NCBI GenBank assembly: GCA_030539115.1
Contig: JAUNSR010000005.1
Span: 64,850-128,849 of the forward strand
Direction: 5' to 3'
DNA: 64,000 nt
Source: Bacteroidales bacterium
GTDB lineage: Bacteria > Bacteroidota > Bacteroidia > Bacteroidales > JAUNSR01
The notes beneath the pieces were generated by a model. That model made no database searches and was not told where the DNA came from. It saw only the letters and a program-made list of their open reading frames with translations. The translations under genes were made by a program, and so were the position numbers. Positions 46,837-55,567 of the stretch are shown here, one piece after another; position 1 is the stretch's first letter, and every line of letters starts with the position of its first letter.

Positions 46837-46990
46837 AATGGCGTATTTGTACCTTAATGTAAAAAATATAAAATAATAATTTACACAAATGAAATCGCTA
46901 TAACTCACCTAAAGATGAGATACCAAATAAAAGGTATATAAATGGCGCATTTGTACGTTAGTGTAAAAAATTTAAAATAAGAGATATAAA
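46837..46990. repeat. Cloverleaf-forming repeat (inverted copy) plus repeated linker, upstream of the DUF2975 gene
   Basis: 46885-46954 is the reverse complement of the element at 40093-40162, with the same outer boundaries (ACAAATG/CATTTGT) and both hairpins kept (CTCACCTAAAGATGAG; ATACC-loop-GGTAT). The flanking linker GCGTATTTGTACCTTAATG (46841) recurs at 46945 as GCGCATTTGTACGTTAGTG, 104 bp later, so a partial second copy lies on the left. The right linker runs straight into the ATG at 46994 and may serve as promoter and leader. Confidence 0.88.
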
Positions 46991-46993
46991 CAA

Positions 46994-47683
46994 ATGAAAA
47001 AAAAATTAAATCTTATATGCCTTTTATTGTTTTTGACATTGTTCGCATCGCTTTCCTTAAATGTTATAGGAGGAATTGAAAGCTTCAAAGAGGCAATGGG
47101 CACAGTAAAGAATGAGGCAGCCGGCGAGAGTGTTAATAAAGAGTCAATCGGAGATAGTCAAAAGAATGGTTCAGAAAATCTCGTAACAGAATATTTCTCT
47201 TTAAAGCTTATTCCGGTTAACCCTGGAACCTACCCCGATGCTATTTACAACGAAATAAGCCACAGTGTTCTTCCTGCACAGCATTCAGAGATAGTTGTAA
47301 AGATTGAACAGGAAAAGAATATTACAAGACTTATATTTACTCTTATACTTTGCATTGCGCAACTTGTTGTTATAGCTATAGCTTTTATATGCTTATTGAA
47401 GCTTATAAAGAATATCAACAACTCTATAATATTTGAGTGGGTTAATGTCAAACAGCTTAAAAATATTGGTTTTTCTTTAATCATTTCTTTCTTGATTTAT
47501 ACTCTTCTTAATTTCATTAACTATACGATTATTACAAAGAGTATTATGATACCGGACTATAGAATAGACTGGACAAGCGGAATACAAACAACAAATCTAA
47601 TTCTTGGTCTTGCTTCACTTCTTGTGGCAGAGATTTTTGCACAGGGATTAAAGTTAAAAGAGGAACAAGAATTAACAATTTAA
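46994..47683 (+). CDS. DUF2975 domain membrane protein
   Basis: A 229-residue inner membrane protein with four predicted membrane segments (about 5-27, 112-140, 152-176, 192-216) and a soluble loop at about 30-105. This is the DUF2975 layout, whose members are commonly encoded just before a small HTH protein of the YozG type, as here (15-bp gap). A membrane sensor that controls the HTH protein is plausible but unproven. Its start follows the linker of the cloverleaf repeat by a few bases. Confidence 0.85.
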   Translation: MKKKLNLICLLLFLTLFASLSLNVIGGIESFKEAMGTVKNEAAGESVNKESIGDSQKNGSENLVTEYFSLKLIPVNPGTYPDAIYNEISHSVLPAQHSEIVVKIEQEKNITRLIFTLILCIAQLVVIAIAFICLLKLIKNINNSIIFEWVNVKQLKNIGFSLIISFLIYTLLNFINYTIITKSIMIPDYRIDWTSGIQTTNLILGLASLLVAEIFAQGLKLKEEQELTI

Positions 47684-47698
47684 TTAATAAACTTTGGT

Positions 47699-47926
47699 AT
47701 GCCAATAATTGTAAATTTAGATATAATGATGGCCAGAAGAAAGATCTCTTTAAATGATCTTTCAGATAAGGTCAATATTACTCCCGCAAATTTGTCTATT
47801 CTCAAAACAGGCAAAGCTAAAGCTATTCGCTTTTCAACTCTTGAAGCTATCTGCAAGGTTCTTAAATGTCAGCCTGCCGATATTCTTGAATATCAACCGG
47901 ACGATGAAACCAATGGAGAGATTTAA
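47699..47926 (+). CDS. YozG-like Xre-family HTH transcriptional regulator
   Basis: A 75-residue single-domain DNA-binding protein. It starts MPIIVNLDIMMARRKISLND and has the helix-turn-helix at about 18-45 (DLSDKVNITPANLSILKTGK, then AKAIRFSTLEAICKVLKCQP). The end, ADILEYQPDD, is typical of this HTH_26 group. It is the second gene of the DUF2975 operon and ends before a shared terminator. It probably regulates its own operon and perhaps a few membrane-related genes. Confidence 0.92.
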   Translation: MPIIVNLDIMMARRKISLNDLSDKVNITPANLSILKTGKAKAIRFSTLEAICKVLKCQPADILEYQPDDETNGEI

Positions 47927-48045
47927 GTAAAAAGGGGATTGATTAATCAAATTCAAAAACCTTCAGATGTTTTTAGGACTTGGGGAAGAGATAAAAAGTG
48001 GCTTTATAGCCTGATTTATAAAACCACTAATCAAAGTAATAAAAT

Positions 48046-48081
48046 AAAAAAATCCGAACCTTGTTGGTCCGGATTTTTTTA
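48046..48081. terminator. Bidirectional terminator between the HTH gene and rpoD
   Basis: The stem AATCCGAACC / GGTCCGGATT (one mismatch) with a 5-nt loop is flanked by A7 and T8, so it can stop transcription from both sides of this convergent junction. Confidence 0.9.
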
Positions 48082-48101
48082 TTGCATAATTGCAACCAAT
48101 A

Positions 48102-48962
48102 TTATCCCAAATAAGATTTAAGCAGTTTGCTTCGAGAATTTTGACGAAGTTTTCGGATAGCTTTTTCTTTGATCTGGCGAACACGTTCACGTGTCAAACC
48201 GAATTTATCGCCAATCTCCTCAAGCGTCATTTCCTGACATCCGATACCGAAAAACATTTTAATAATGTCGCATTCTCTATCTGCCAAAGTTTTAAGAGCT
48301 CTGTCAATTTCCTTAGCAAGGGATTCATTAATCAATGATCTATCCGCAATAGGCGAATCATCATTGACAAGAACATCAAGTAAGCTATTGTCTTCCCCCT
48401 CAACGAAAGGAGCATCAACAGAAATGTGTCTGCCTGATACTTTTAACGTATCGGAAATTTTATCAACAGGTATATCAAGCTCATCAGCAAGTTCTTCAGG
48501 AGAAGGCTTACGCTCATTTTCCTGTTCAAACTTAGAGAAAGCTTTACTGATCTTATTTAAAGACCCTACCTGATTTAATGGAAGACGCACAATACGAGAT
48601 TGTTCTGCTAAAGCTTGAAGAATAGACTGGCGAATCCACCACACAGCGTAAGAAATGAACTTGAAACCACGAGTTTCGTCAAACTTTTCAGCAGCTTTGA
48701 TAAGTCCAAGATTGCCTTCATTAATTAAGTCCGGCAAACTTAAGCCTTGGTTTTGATACTGTTTGGCTACTGAAACAACAAATCTAAGATTTGCTCTTGT
48801 AAGTTTTTCCAAAGCACGGCGATCGCCTCTTTTAATACGCTGGGCAAGTTCTACCTCTTCCTCTACAGTAATTAAATCCTCTCGACCTATTTCTTGTAGA
48901 TATTTATCAAGCGAAGCACTCTCCCTGTTTGTAATTGACTTTGTAATCTTTAATTGTCTCAT
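48102..48962 (-). CDS. rpoD: Primary RNA polymerase sigma factor (sigma-70/ABfr type)
   Basis: The 286-residue sigma factor has no region 1.1, which is normal for the Bacteroidota housekeeping sigma. Region 1.2 starts at [20 protein letters not shown]. Region 2 contains [20 protein letters not shown] and the -10 recognition helix [13 protein letters not shown]. Region 3 starts near [13 protein letters not shown], and region 4 has the [23 protein letters not shown]. It directs RNA polymerase to TTTG-N19-TAnnTTTG promoters, of which its own upstream region holds a good example. It is monocistronic. Confidence 0.97.
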   Translation of the reverse strand: MRQLKITKSITNRESASLDKYLQEIGREDLITVEEEVELAQRIKRGDRRALEKLTRANLRFVVSVAKQYQNQGLSLPDLINEGNLGLIKAAEKFDETRGFKFISYAVWWIRQSILQALAEQSRIVRLPLNQVGSLNKISKAFSKFEQENERKPSPEELADELDIPVDKISDTLKVSGRHISVDAPFVEGEDNSLLDVLVNDDSPIADRSLINESLAKEIDRALKTLADRECDIIKMFFGIGCQEMTLEEIGDKFGLTRERVRQIKEKAIRKLRQNSRSKLLKSYLG

Positions 48963-48985
48963 CCTACAAATAAGAATTTGGAGCG

Positions 48986-49017
48986 CAAATATATCTATAT
49001 TTTGTCAATTTGTCAAA
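48986..49017 (-). promoter_or_regulatory. rpoD promoter
   Basis: On the minus strand TTTG (49014-49017) is followed after 20 bp by TATATTTG (48986-48993), a full match to the Bacteroidota vegetative promoter. The leader to the ATG (48962) is very short. Confidence 0.7.
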
Positions 49018-49424
49018 CAAAAAGTTTAGACAAAAGTTTAATGCAATAAAATTATTTCTAATCTTATTACATTTCTCTAATTATCAGAACATATTAATGA
49101 GCTCTATTGTTTTTTTTCTCTCAGCATATTTCTCCTTTTTAAACATTGATTTTCAACATTTTAATATTATTGCACAAGAAAACAAAATGCAGATAAATTT
49201 TATATTCAATGTAATAAAGGTGTTTAATTATATTTAAGAAATAAACGGTATTTATAAAATTTTATTGTGTTTTAAAAATTAGTTTCAGCAGGATATCCTT
49301 AAAAGAATAGTTGTTCTGTTTTGTAAAAAAAAATTCAATACTTAATTAATGATTTAGAATATATATGAATCTTTTAATTGCTTTTTATATCTTTCCCTTT
49401 TATCCTTAATAATGATTGAGGGAG
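49018..49424. other. Gene-free AT-rich region between rpoD and htrA
   Basis: No supported gene. A 75-codon plus-strand frame (49010-49237) overlaps the rpoD promoter and has no protein-like features. Confidence 0.4.
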
Positions 49425-49574
49425 TTCATTAATAATCTTGCAAAAAAAGTAGTTAAGATTTACTTTTCCTGCAAATGCCTGAGGGGGTTCATTAATAATC
49501 TTGCAAAAAAAGTAGTTAAGATTTACTTTTCTTGCAAATGCCTGAGGGTGTTCATTAATAATCTTGCAAAAAAA
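49425..49574. repeat. 63-bp tandem repeat, 2.4 nearly identical copies
   Basis: Units at 49425-49487 and 49488-49550 differ at only two positions; a partial third (49551-49574) ends where the htrA terminator begins. Each unit holds an inverted repeat (AAAAGTA...TACTTTT). The near identity implies recent duplication. Confidence 0.95.
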
Positions 49575-49604
49575 GCCGGACCACCAAGTGAATGAAGCCC
49601 GGCA
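49568..49604 (-). terminator. Terminator of the htrA gene
   Basis: The stem GCCGG (49575-49579) / CCGGC (49599-49603), extended by neighbouring pairs, is followed on the minus strand by T7. It lies about 220 bp past the htrA stop and abuts the 63-bp repeat. Confidence 0.7.
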
Positions 49605-49823
49605 TTTAGAAGCAATTGATTAAAAACAATTATTTCTTTGAAAACACTTAAAGAAAATACCTAAATGAAAACTATTTTTAAACTAATTTTAAGACACTTA
49701 TTTAGCTTAATCAATAGAATATTTGATTTGACTACAATTTTTGTAAATTAATCAAGATATTTATTGAGCTTAATAAATTTAATTCTTGTTCTGACTATAA
49801 GGTTTAAATAATAATCAAGATAT

Positions 49824-51323
49824 TTATTGAGCTAAATCAATAGCATAGTAAGCAGTCTTACCATTTGGATAAACTCCAACAATAAACATCACAGGCTCTC
49901 TTTCGCCTCTTTGATTTGAAGATGTAAGTTCCTTGTAGACCTTTTCAAGATCTTTTTCTGATGAAATCCTAATCTCATTAACTTTAACGATAATAAAACC
50001 ATTTCTTATACCTGCATTTTTAAACTTACCGTCTTTTACATCAGTAACCTGAACTCCGTTTCTTAAGCCGAGACGGTTAAGATCATTTGCTGTCAATTCT
50101 TTAAAATCAGCACCAAGAACCTCTACGCCCTGCTTTTTAACAACATTTGTATTGCCGCCGGCATTCTTTAGAGTAATCTCAACTGTATTATTCTTGCCAT
50201 TGCTTACATAAGTAACATTAACTTTATCACCCGGACGATAACGAGCTATTTGTTCCTGAAGCTGAGCTGAATTTTTAATAGTCTTGCCGTTGATTGCAAC
50301 AATCACATCGCCCTCTTTAATGCCGGCAACTGCAGCAGCACTGCCATCAGCGACACCTTGTACAAGCACTCCTTCAGTAAGCTTTAAGTTATACTGCTCT
50401 GCACTTTCCTTTGTCAAATCAACAATGCTTATTCCAAGAACTGCACGCTGAACTGTTCCAAACTGTTTAATATCAGTAACGACTTTGCTTACAATGCTTG
50501 AAGGAACAGCAAACGAATAGCCTGCATAGTTGCCGGTCTCAGAAAAAATAGCGGTGTTTATTCCTACCAACTCGCCGTTTGTATTAACAAGAGCGCCACC
50601 ACTGTTGCCCGGATTAACCGCAGCATCAGTTTGAATGAAAGATTCAATGCCTAATCTTTGATTACTTTGATTAGAACCAATGATGCCGATGCTTCTGCCC
50701 TTTGCACTTACAATACCGGCAGTAACTGTAGAGTTAAGCATAAATGGATTTCCAACAGCTAAAACCCATTCACCAACTTTAAGCTCATCTGAGTTGCCGA
50801 ACTTGATGACAGGGAAACTATCACCATCAATTTTCAAAAGAGCTATGTCTGTCATTGGATCTGTACCAACAAGAGTGGCTTTGAACTGCCTGTTATCGTT
50901 TAATGTAACCTCAATTTCATCAGAATTGTCAATCACATGATTATTTGTCACAATGTATCCGTCAGCAGAGATGATAACTCCTGAACCAAAACCAACCTTT
51001 GTCTGAGGTTGTTGCTGACCTCTGTTGCCATAGAAAAGCTCCATGATAGGATCATAATACGACTGAGTAGAAGTAACAGTCGATTTAATATGAACAACAG
51101 CATTAACTGTCATTTCTGCGGCTTTTGTAAACTCCGTCTGATACTCAGGTCCATGAGAGACAACATCAAAACCAACATTCTTTGCATAATCTGTATTTTG
51201 CAGATTCTTTGAGGTGTTAGACGAAATGCTTTTTTCCATTATCTTAAATGTACCGAAAGAGACACCCGCACTAACCAAAACTACACCGGTCCAAAAAAGG
51301 ATTTTTTTACCATATTCGTTCAT
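49824..51323 (-). CDS. HtrA/DegP family periplasmic serine protease
   Basis: With the start at MNEYGKKILFWTG (51323; the longer frame from 51353 adds ten residues without purpose) the protein has 499 residues. It has a membrane or signal segment at about 7-25 and a trypsin-like domain with the full triad: His in VTNNHVIDN (about 128), Asp in TDIALLKI (about 158) and Ser in NPGNSGGALVN (about 241). Two PDZ domains follow (about 295-385, LGISIVDLTKESAEQYNLKL, and about 410-495). DegP/DegQ enzymes degrade or refold damaged envelope proteins. It is monocistronic; PDZ number fits the Do family. Confidence 0.95.
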   Translation of the reverse strand: MNEYGKKILFWTGVVLVSAGVSFGTFKIMEKSISSNTSKNLQNTDYAKNVGFDVVSHGPEYQTEFTKAAEMTVNAVVHIKSTVTSTQSYYDPIMELFYGNRGQQQPQTKVGFGSGVIISADGYIVTNNHVIDNSDEIEVTLNDNRQFKATLVGTDPMTDIALLKIDGDSFPVIKFGNSDELKVGEWVLAVGNPFMLNSTVTAGIVSAKGRSIGIIGSNQSNQRLGIESFIQTDAAVNPGNSGGALVNTNGELVGINTAIFSETGNYAGYSFAVPSSIVSKVVTDIKQFGTVQRAVLGISIVDLTKESAEQYNLKLTEGVLVQGVADGSAAAVAGIKEGDVIVAINGKTIKNSAQLQEQIARYRPGDKVNVTYVSNGKNNTVEITLKNAGGNTNVVKKQGVEVLGADFKELTANDLNRLGLRNGVQVTDVKDGKFKNAGIRNGFIIVKVNEIRISSEKDLEKVYKELTSSNQRGEREPVMFIVGVYPNGKTAYYAIDLAQ

Positions 51324-51743
51324 AGGAAGTAATATTATAATTGTTAAAAACAAAGATTTTTCTTTCTTGTATGACTGAAATTAAAATCAAAAAATTGAAA
51401 TAAGTATCTATTCATATTAATATTTAACATTATTTGATTCTATTCTCATTCCTTTAAATTGGATTAACAAAAAGAATGCCATTATTGAATATTTTTTGAC
51501 ATAATATTCTTTAACAATCAATGCCAATGTGTTAATAATGAGAAGTTGTTTGTATTGCTTAGTATTGCAATTAAACAAACTTCTTGTCAAAGTAATATAG
51601 TCAGTTTATTAGACAATTTATCAGCTTAATTATGACAATTTTTCAGATAATTTCATTCATGATTCTGTTTGTTTTTACAATAATGAAGTGAGACTCTATC
51701 ATGGCTCATTAAAAACAGCAAAAAACTTTGTCGGATTTTACCA
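51324..51743. other. Gene-free region upstream of htrA
   Basis: AT-rich with no supported gene. The htrA promoter should lie here on the minus strand; I could not identify a convincing TAnnTTTG box. Confidence 0.35.
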
Positions 51744-51900
51744 TTTCTCTCTAAAGTCGAAAAAAAGCAAGGCAATATTCTACATTTTCTCTCTGAAATT
51801 TTGGAAAAAGCCAAGCAAGATTATATCGTTCTCTCTAAAGCCATAAAAAAGCCAAGCTATAATCTGCCATTTCTCTCTAAAGACATCCAAAACCTCAGCA
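51744..51900. repeat. 42-bp tandem repeat, nearly four copies
   Basis: Units start at 51744, 51786, 51828 and 51870, exactly 42 bp apart, each opening with (T/G)TTCTCTCT then an A-rich stretch, and most containing AAAAAGC(C)AAG. It is non-coding. Confidence 0.85.
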
Positions 51901-52004
51901 ATTATTTATCATAACAAAATAATATTTTTCTTTATTTGCAATCAGATATCATCACAATGTTAACAAATTGGAGAAAATATAGTTTCTAAATGCATTATAT
52001 CAAA

Positions 52005-52034
52005 TTTGACAAATCATATTTTTTTCTATCTTTG
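52005..52034 (+). promoter_or_regulatory. rnpB promoter
   Basis: TTTG (52005-52008) and TATCTTTG (52027-52034) are separated by 18 bp, an excellent fit to the vegetative consensus. Transcription would start near 52040, about 120 bp before the mature RNase P RNA. Confidence 0.7.
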
Positions 52035-52101
52035 CAAAGAGGAAAATTTAGATTTGGTTTAAGCCATAATCTTTTTGATTAATGAACATTTTCCAAAATG
52101 A

Positions 52102-52143
52102 ATTATTCTTTAATAAATGAGAATATCCTTATCAAAGAATAAT
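52102..52143 (+). other. Hairpin in the rnpB leader
   Basis: ATTATTCTTT (52102-52111) pairs perfectly with AAAGAATAAT (52134-52143), immediately before the RNase P RNA. It may mark a processing site of the 5' leader. Confidence 0.45.
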
Positions 52144-52159
52144 CCAATTAAAGAGAAAC

Positions 52160-52504
52160 GCAGCAGGACGGTTTGTCGCTCACTTTTTAGTGGGAGGAAA
52201 GTCCGGGCAACAAAGAGCGCCATACTTCTTAACGGGAAGTTGTCTGCGAAGGCAAAGTAATGTAACAGAAAATAACCGCCTTTTTCAAAAAGGTAAGGGT
52301 GAAAAGGTGAGGCAAGAGCTCACCGGATGCAATGGCAACACTGCATTCGTACATCTTATGGGTTGTAAGGTCATGTATACCGGCTAAAAAGAATTGCTCG
52401 TTCAATGTCGGGGGGTAGACCGCTGGAGCTTTATGGTGACATAAAGTCGAGATAAATGACAAACGCCTTTTTTAGGCACAGAACCCGGCTTATAGGCCTG
52501 CTGT
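52160..52504 (+). ncRNA. rnpB: RNase P RNA (class A)
   Basis: The catalytic RNA of RNase P, which trims tRNA 5' leaders. P1 pairs CAGCAGG (52161-52167) with CCTGCTG (52497-52503). The conserved core is unmistakable: GGGAGGAAAGTCCGGGCAAC near the 5' end (P3/P4 and CR-I) and CACAGAACCCGGCTTATAGG near the 3' end (P4 and CR-V). A T-rich tract directly after P1 serves as terminator. Ends are estimated from P1. Confidence 0.97.
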
Positions 52505-52544
52505 TTTTTCTTTTTTTTCTCTTCCTAATAATATTCTTCAAAAC

Positions 52545-53903
52545 ATGAAGAAAACATCTAAACAAAGACGCATAAGAAAATTAAAGATAAGAGTTAAAAA
52601 GCTTCTTCGCTTTTTAACCTATGATATTTGGAGAGTCACAGAAGACGAAGTCTCCGGGTTAAGAAATTCTCTTTTCAATATTGTAAAAACAATCATTCTT
52701 TCAATAAGATTCTTCCTTAACGATCGTTTATCAGAGAAAGCCTCTGCCCTAACTTACAACACACTTCTTGCAATTGTTCCGGTGCTTGCTCTTTTACTTG
52801 CCGTTTCAAAAGGATTTGGTTTTCAATCAATAATAGAAAACCAGCTCTTGGAGTTTTTTCCCGGCCAGAAAGAGATAATAATCAAAGCTTTCGGCTTTGT
52901 TTCCAACTATCTTCAGGAGGCAAAAAACGGTCTTTTTCTTGGTATAGGTCTTATTTTTCTTCTTTGGGCTGTCATCAGTTTGATTGGCAATATAGAAACC
53001 GTATTCAACTATATATGGCAGGTAAAAAGTTCAAGGAGTTTCTTTAGAAAATTCACCGACTATCTCTCGATGGTGTTAATTATTCCAATATTGATGATTC
53101 TCTCGAGCGGTATGTCAATATTTATCTCAACCAGCATAAAGCTTCCATACTTTCAGTTCATTCTTGATCCATTGATGGTTACTATTTTTAAAATTGCGCC
53201 TTATGTTGTAACCTGTTTATTGTTTACTGTGATATATATCATCATTCCAAACACAAGAGTAAAGTTCATAAATGCCTTTTGGGCAGGTCTTGTTGCAGGA
53301 ACCGCCTTCACACTTTTCCAATACTTCTACATTAATGGACAGATATGGGTAGCAAAATACAATGCCATTTATGGTAGTTTTGCTGCTCTCCCGCTTCTTC
53401 TTCTTTGGGTTCAGCTCTCATGGCTTATATGCCTTTATGGAGCGGAACTTGCCTATGCCTCTCAAAATGTAAAGAACTTTAATTTTGAACAAGACACCAA
53501 CAATATCAGCCGAAGGTATTATGATTTCATAACGATTCTCATTGCCACTCTTGTTGTCAAGCGATTTGAAAAGCAGCTTCCCCCTTTAACAAATGAGGAG
53601 TTGTCAACCAACTATAGAATTCCCTCAAAGCTCACTTCCCAGATTCTTGGTAAACTTTGCGATATAGGAATATTGTGTGAAGTGGTTAATAATAACGAAA
53701 AAATTCATGCTTGGCAGCCCGCAATGGACATTCACAAGATTTCTGTCGGTCTTATCATGAGCAGAATGGACGCTTATGGGTCTGAAGACTTTAAGATTGA
53801 CAGAGATTTTCTTTTCAGCAAGGAATGGGAGATTCTTCTAAAGACAAGAGAGGAACAAATGAACACTGCCAACTCCACACTTCTTATTGACCTTCAAGCA
53901 TAA
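52545..53903 (+). CDS. YihY/BrkB (UPF0761) family inner membrane protein
   Basis: The 452-residue protein has a cytoplasmic basic N-terminus, then six membrane segments (about 75-315) with the family motifs RLSEKASALTYNTLLAIVPV (about 62-82) and LLLWVQLSWLICLYGAELAY (about 282-302). The C-terminal 130 residues resemble a winged-helix domain (TNEELSTNYRIPSKLTSQIL), common in the longer Bacteroidota members. Earlier naming as ribonuclease BN is wrong; the true function is unsettled. It starts 40 bp after RNase P RNA and may share transcription with it. Confidence 0.9.
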   Translation: MKKTSKQRRIRKLKIRVKKLLRFLTYDIWRVTEDEVSGLRNSLFNIVKTIILSIRFFLNDRLSEKASALTYNTLLAIVPVLALLLAVSKGFGFQSIIENQLLEFFPGQKEIIIKAFGFVSNYLQEAKNGLFLGIGLIFLLWAVISLIGNIETVFNYIWQVKSSRSFFRKFTDYLSMVLIIPILMILSSGMSIFISTSIKLPYFQFILDPLMVTIFKIAPYVVTCLLFTVIYIIIPNTRVKFINAFWAGLVAGTAFTLFQYFYINGQIWVAKYNAIYGSFAALPLLLLWVQLSWLICLYGAELAYASQNVKNFNFEQDTNNISRRYYDFITILIATLVVKRFEKQLPPLTNEELSTNYRIPSKLTSQILGKLCDIGILCEVVNNNEKIHAWQPAMDIHKISVGLIMSRMDAYGSEDFKIDRDFLFSKEWEILLKTREEQMNTANSTLLIDLQA

Positions 53904-53991
53904 AATTTTCTATCTTTCAGAAAACATTTTCAATTCTATTAAACTATGCAAATAGATTGTTAATAGACATTTAATAATAAAAATTTCACCC

Positions 53992-54040
53992 ATGCCGCTT
54001 TTGATAAATTAAAAATCATTTATCTAAAGCGGCATTTTTT
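53992..54040 (+). terminator. Terminator after the YihY-family gene
   Basis: An 18-bp stem with one mismatch (53992-54009 with 54018-54035) has an 8-nt loop and is followed by a run of T. It lies about 90 bp after the stop. Confidence 0.88.
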
Positions 54041-54160
54041 ATTTCAATACAATATTCTTTTCATTTAAAACGCCATAAAGATTTTGGCTTAAGAAAAGCC
54101 GATTGGTCTACAAAAAATTGGCGAACGTCTCATTTATTATATAATGTATAAAAAGGAAAA

Positions 54161-54168
54161 TATTTTTG
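54161..54168 (+). promoter_or_regulatory. Promoter -7 box of the TolC-MacAB operon
   Basis: TATTTTTG matches TAnnTTTG and lies 36 bp upstream of the tolC-like start codon. Confidence 0.6.
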
Positions 54169-54204
54169 GTTCAGAATTAAAACGAAACATTAAAACATTC
54201 AAAT

Positions 54205-55536
54205 ATGAAGAAATCGGAACCAAAAATCTTATTTTCAATTATCTGCTTTCTTGCCTGCTTTAGCTTATCGGCTCAAAGCAATAATGAAAACAAAGGCCTG
54301 CAGTCATGGTCTTTGGACAGCTGCATAAGTTATGCAAGAAATAACAATATTCAGGTTCTCAAATCTGCACTTTCAACTGAGGAGGCTAAAGTTAACCTAA
54401 AAGAAGCCAAGGCTGCCTTATTTCCTTCCTTAACTTTCTCAAGTTCACAGAACGTAAGTTTTCAGAAAGATGCAGAAAAGAGTGTCATATACAACGGTTC
54501 ATATACTCTCGATGCCAATGTTACTCTTTTCAATGGAGGAGCAAATATCAATACTATTAAAAAGCAGGGACTTTCGGTGGATGCAAGCAACTATAATTAT
54601 CTTGCCACTTCAAACGACATCGAGTTGTCTATCATAAAAGCTTATTATCAAATTCTCTATGCACATGAATCTGTTACAACAAATAAAGAGATTGTGAATT
54701 CATCACTTAAGCAGCTCGAAAGGTCAAAAGCTCTTTTAGATGCAGGAACTATCAACAAGGTTGAATATGCACAGGTAGAGAGTCAATATATTAGTGACAA
54801 ATATCAGCTCGTTGTTGCTCAGACTTCTGAAGAGGATGCTTTACTTTCTTTAAAAAAATTGCTTGAAATCGACACAAGCTCTGCTTTTGCAATAAATCTT
54901 GAAGAAGCAGGCTTGTCAGAATTGGATATTATTATTCCAGATAAAGCGGATGTTGAAAATATTGCCCTTACAACTCTTCCAGAAATCAAGGCAGCTCAAA
55001 CAGATATAAAAATATCCAAGCTTTCTGAAAGTATTGCAAAAGCAGAAAGATATCCGACTTTATCGTTAGGAGGTTCAATTGGAACGGGACACAGTTCCGC
55101 CTTATCAACAAATTTTGGGAATCAATTAAGCAACGGATTGTCCGAGGTTTTGTCACTTAGAATTTCAGTACCTATTCTTAACAACCGTTCAACAAAGTCT
55201 AAGATTGAAAGAGCTCAAATTGCATCTCTTAATGCTGAACTCTCTCTTGAGAATACTCAAAAGGAAATCAGCAATGCTATTGCCACTATTCATCTTGATG
55301 CTATCTCTGCTCAGAGCAGATATGACGCTGCTTCTGCAAAAGTCAAGGCGGCTCAGGAGAGCTATAATCTTATAAGCGAGAAATTCCAACTCGGTATGCA
55401 AAATGCCGTTGATATTTTGGTTGAAAAAAACACTCTTCTTTCTGCAATTCAAGAAAAGCTCCAAGCAAAATATACTGCTTTACTCGATTTGAAACTGTTA
55501 AACTTCTATCAAACCCAAGGAGAGAGAAACAATTGA
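54205..55536 (+). CDS. TolC-family outer membrane efflux protein
   Basis: The 443-residue protein has a signal peptide ending ACFSLSAQ and two repeats of the outer membrane factor fold, each with long coiled-coil helices (about 130-215 and 330-440). Characteristic segments are WSLDSCISYARNNNIQVL near the start and ISVPILNNRSTKSKIERAQI at about 322. It forms the trimeric outer membrane channel of the pump whose other parts follow: adaptor (31-bp gap), ATPase and permease. The operon order OMF-adaptor-ATPase-permease-kinase-regulator is typical of Bacteroidota. Confidence 0.92.
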   Translation: MKKSEPKILFSIICFLACFSLSAQSNNENKGLQSWSLDSCISYARNNNIQVLKSALSTEEAKVNLKEAKAALFPSLTFSSSQNVSFQKDAEKSVIYNGSYTLDANVTLFNGGANINTIKKQGLSVDASNYNYLATSNDIELSIIKAYYQILYAHESVTTNKEIVNSSLKQLERSKALLDAGTINKVEYAQVESQYISDKYQLVVAQTSEEDALLSLKKLLEIDTSSAFAINLEEAGLSELDIIIPDKADVENIALTTLPEIKAAQTDIKISKLSESIAKAERYPTLSLGGSIGTGHSSALSTNFGNQLSNGLSEVLSLRISVPILNNRSTKSKIERAQIASLNAELSLENTQKEISNAIATIHLDAISAQSRYDAASAKVKAAQESYNLISEKFQLGMQNAVDILVEKNTLLSAIQEKLQAKYTALLDLKLLNFYQTQGERNN

Positions 55537-55567
55537 TAGTTTAATATGAATAAATAAAATATATAAT

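Noticed and set aside
52190..52387. Small plus-strand frame
   Set aside because: It lies inside RNase P RNA.
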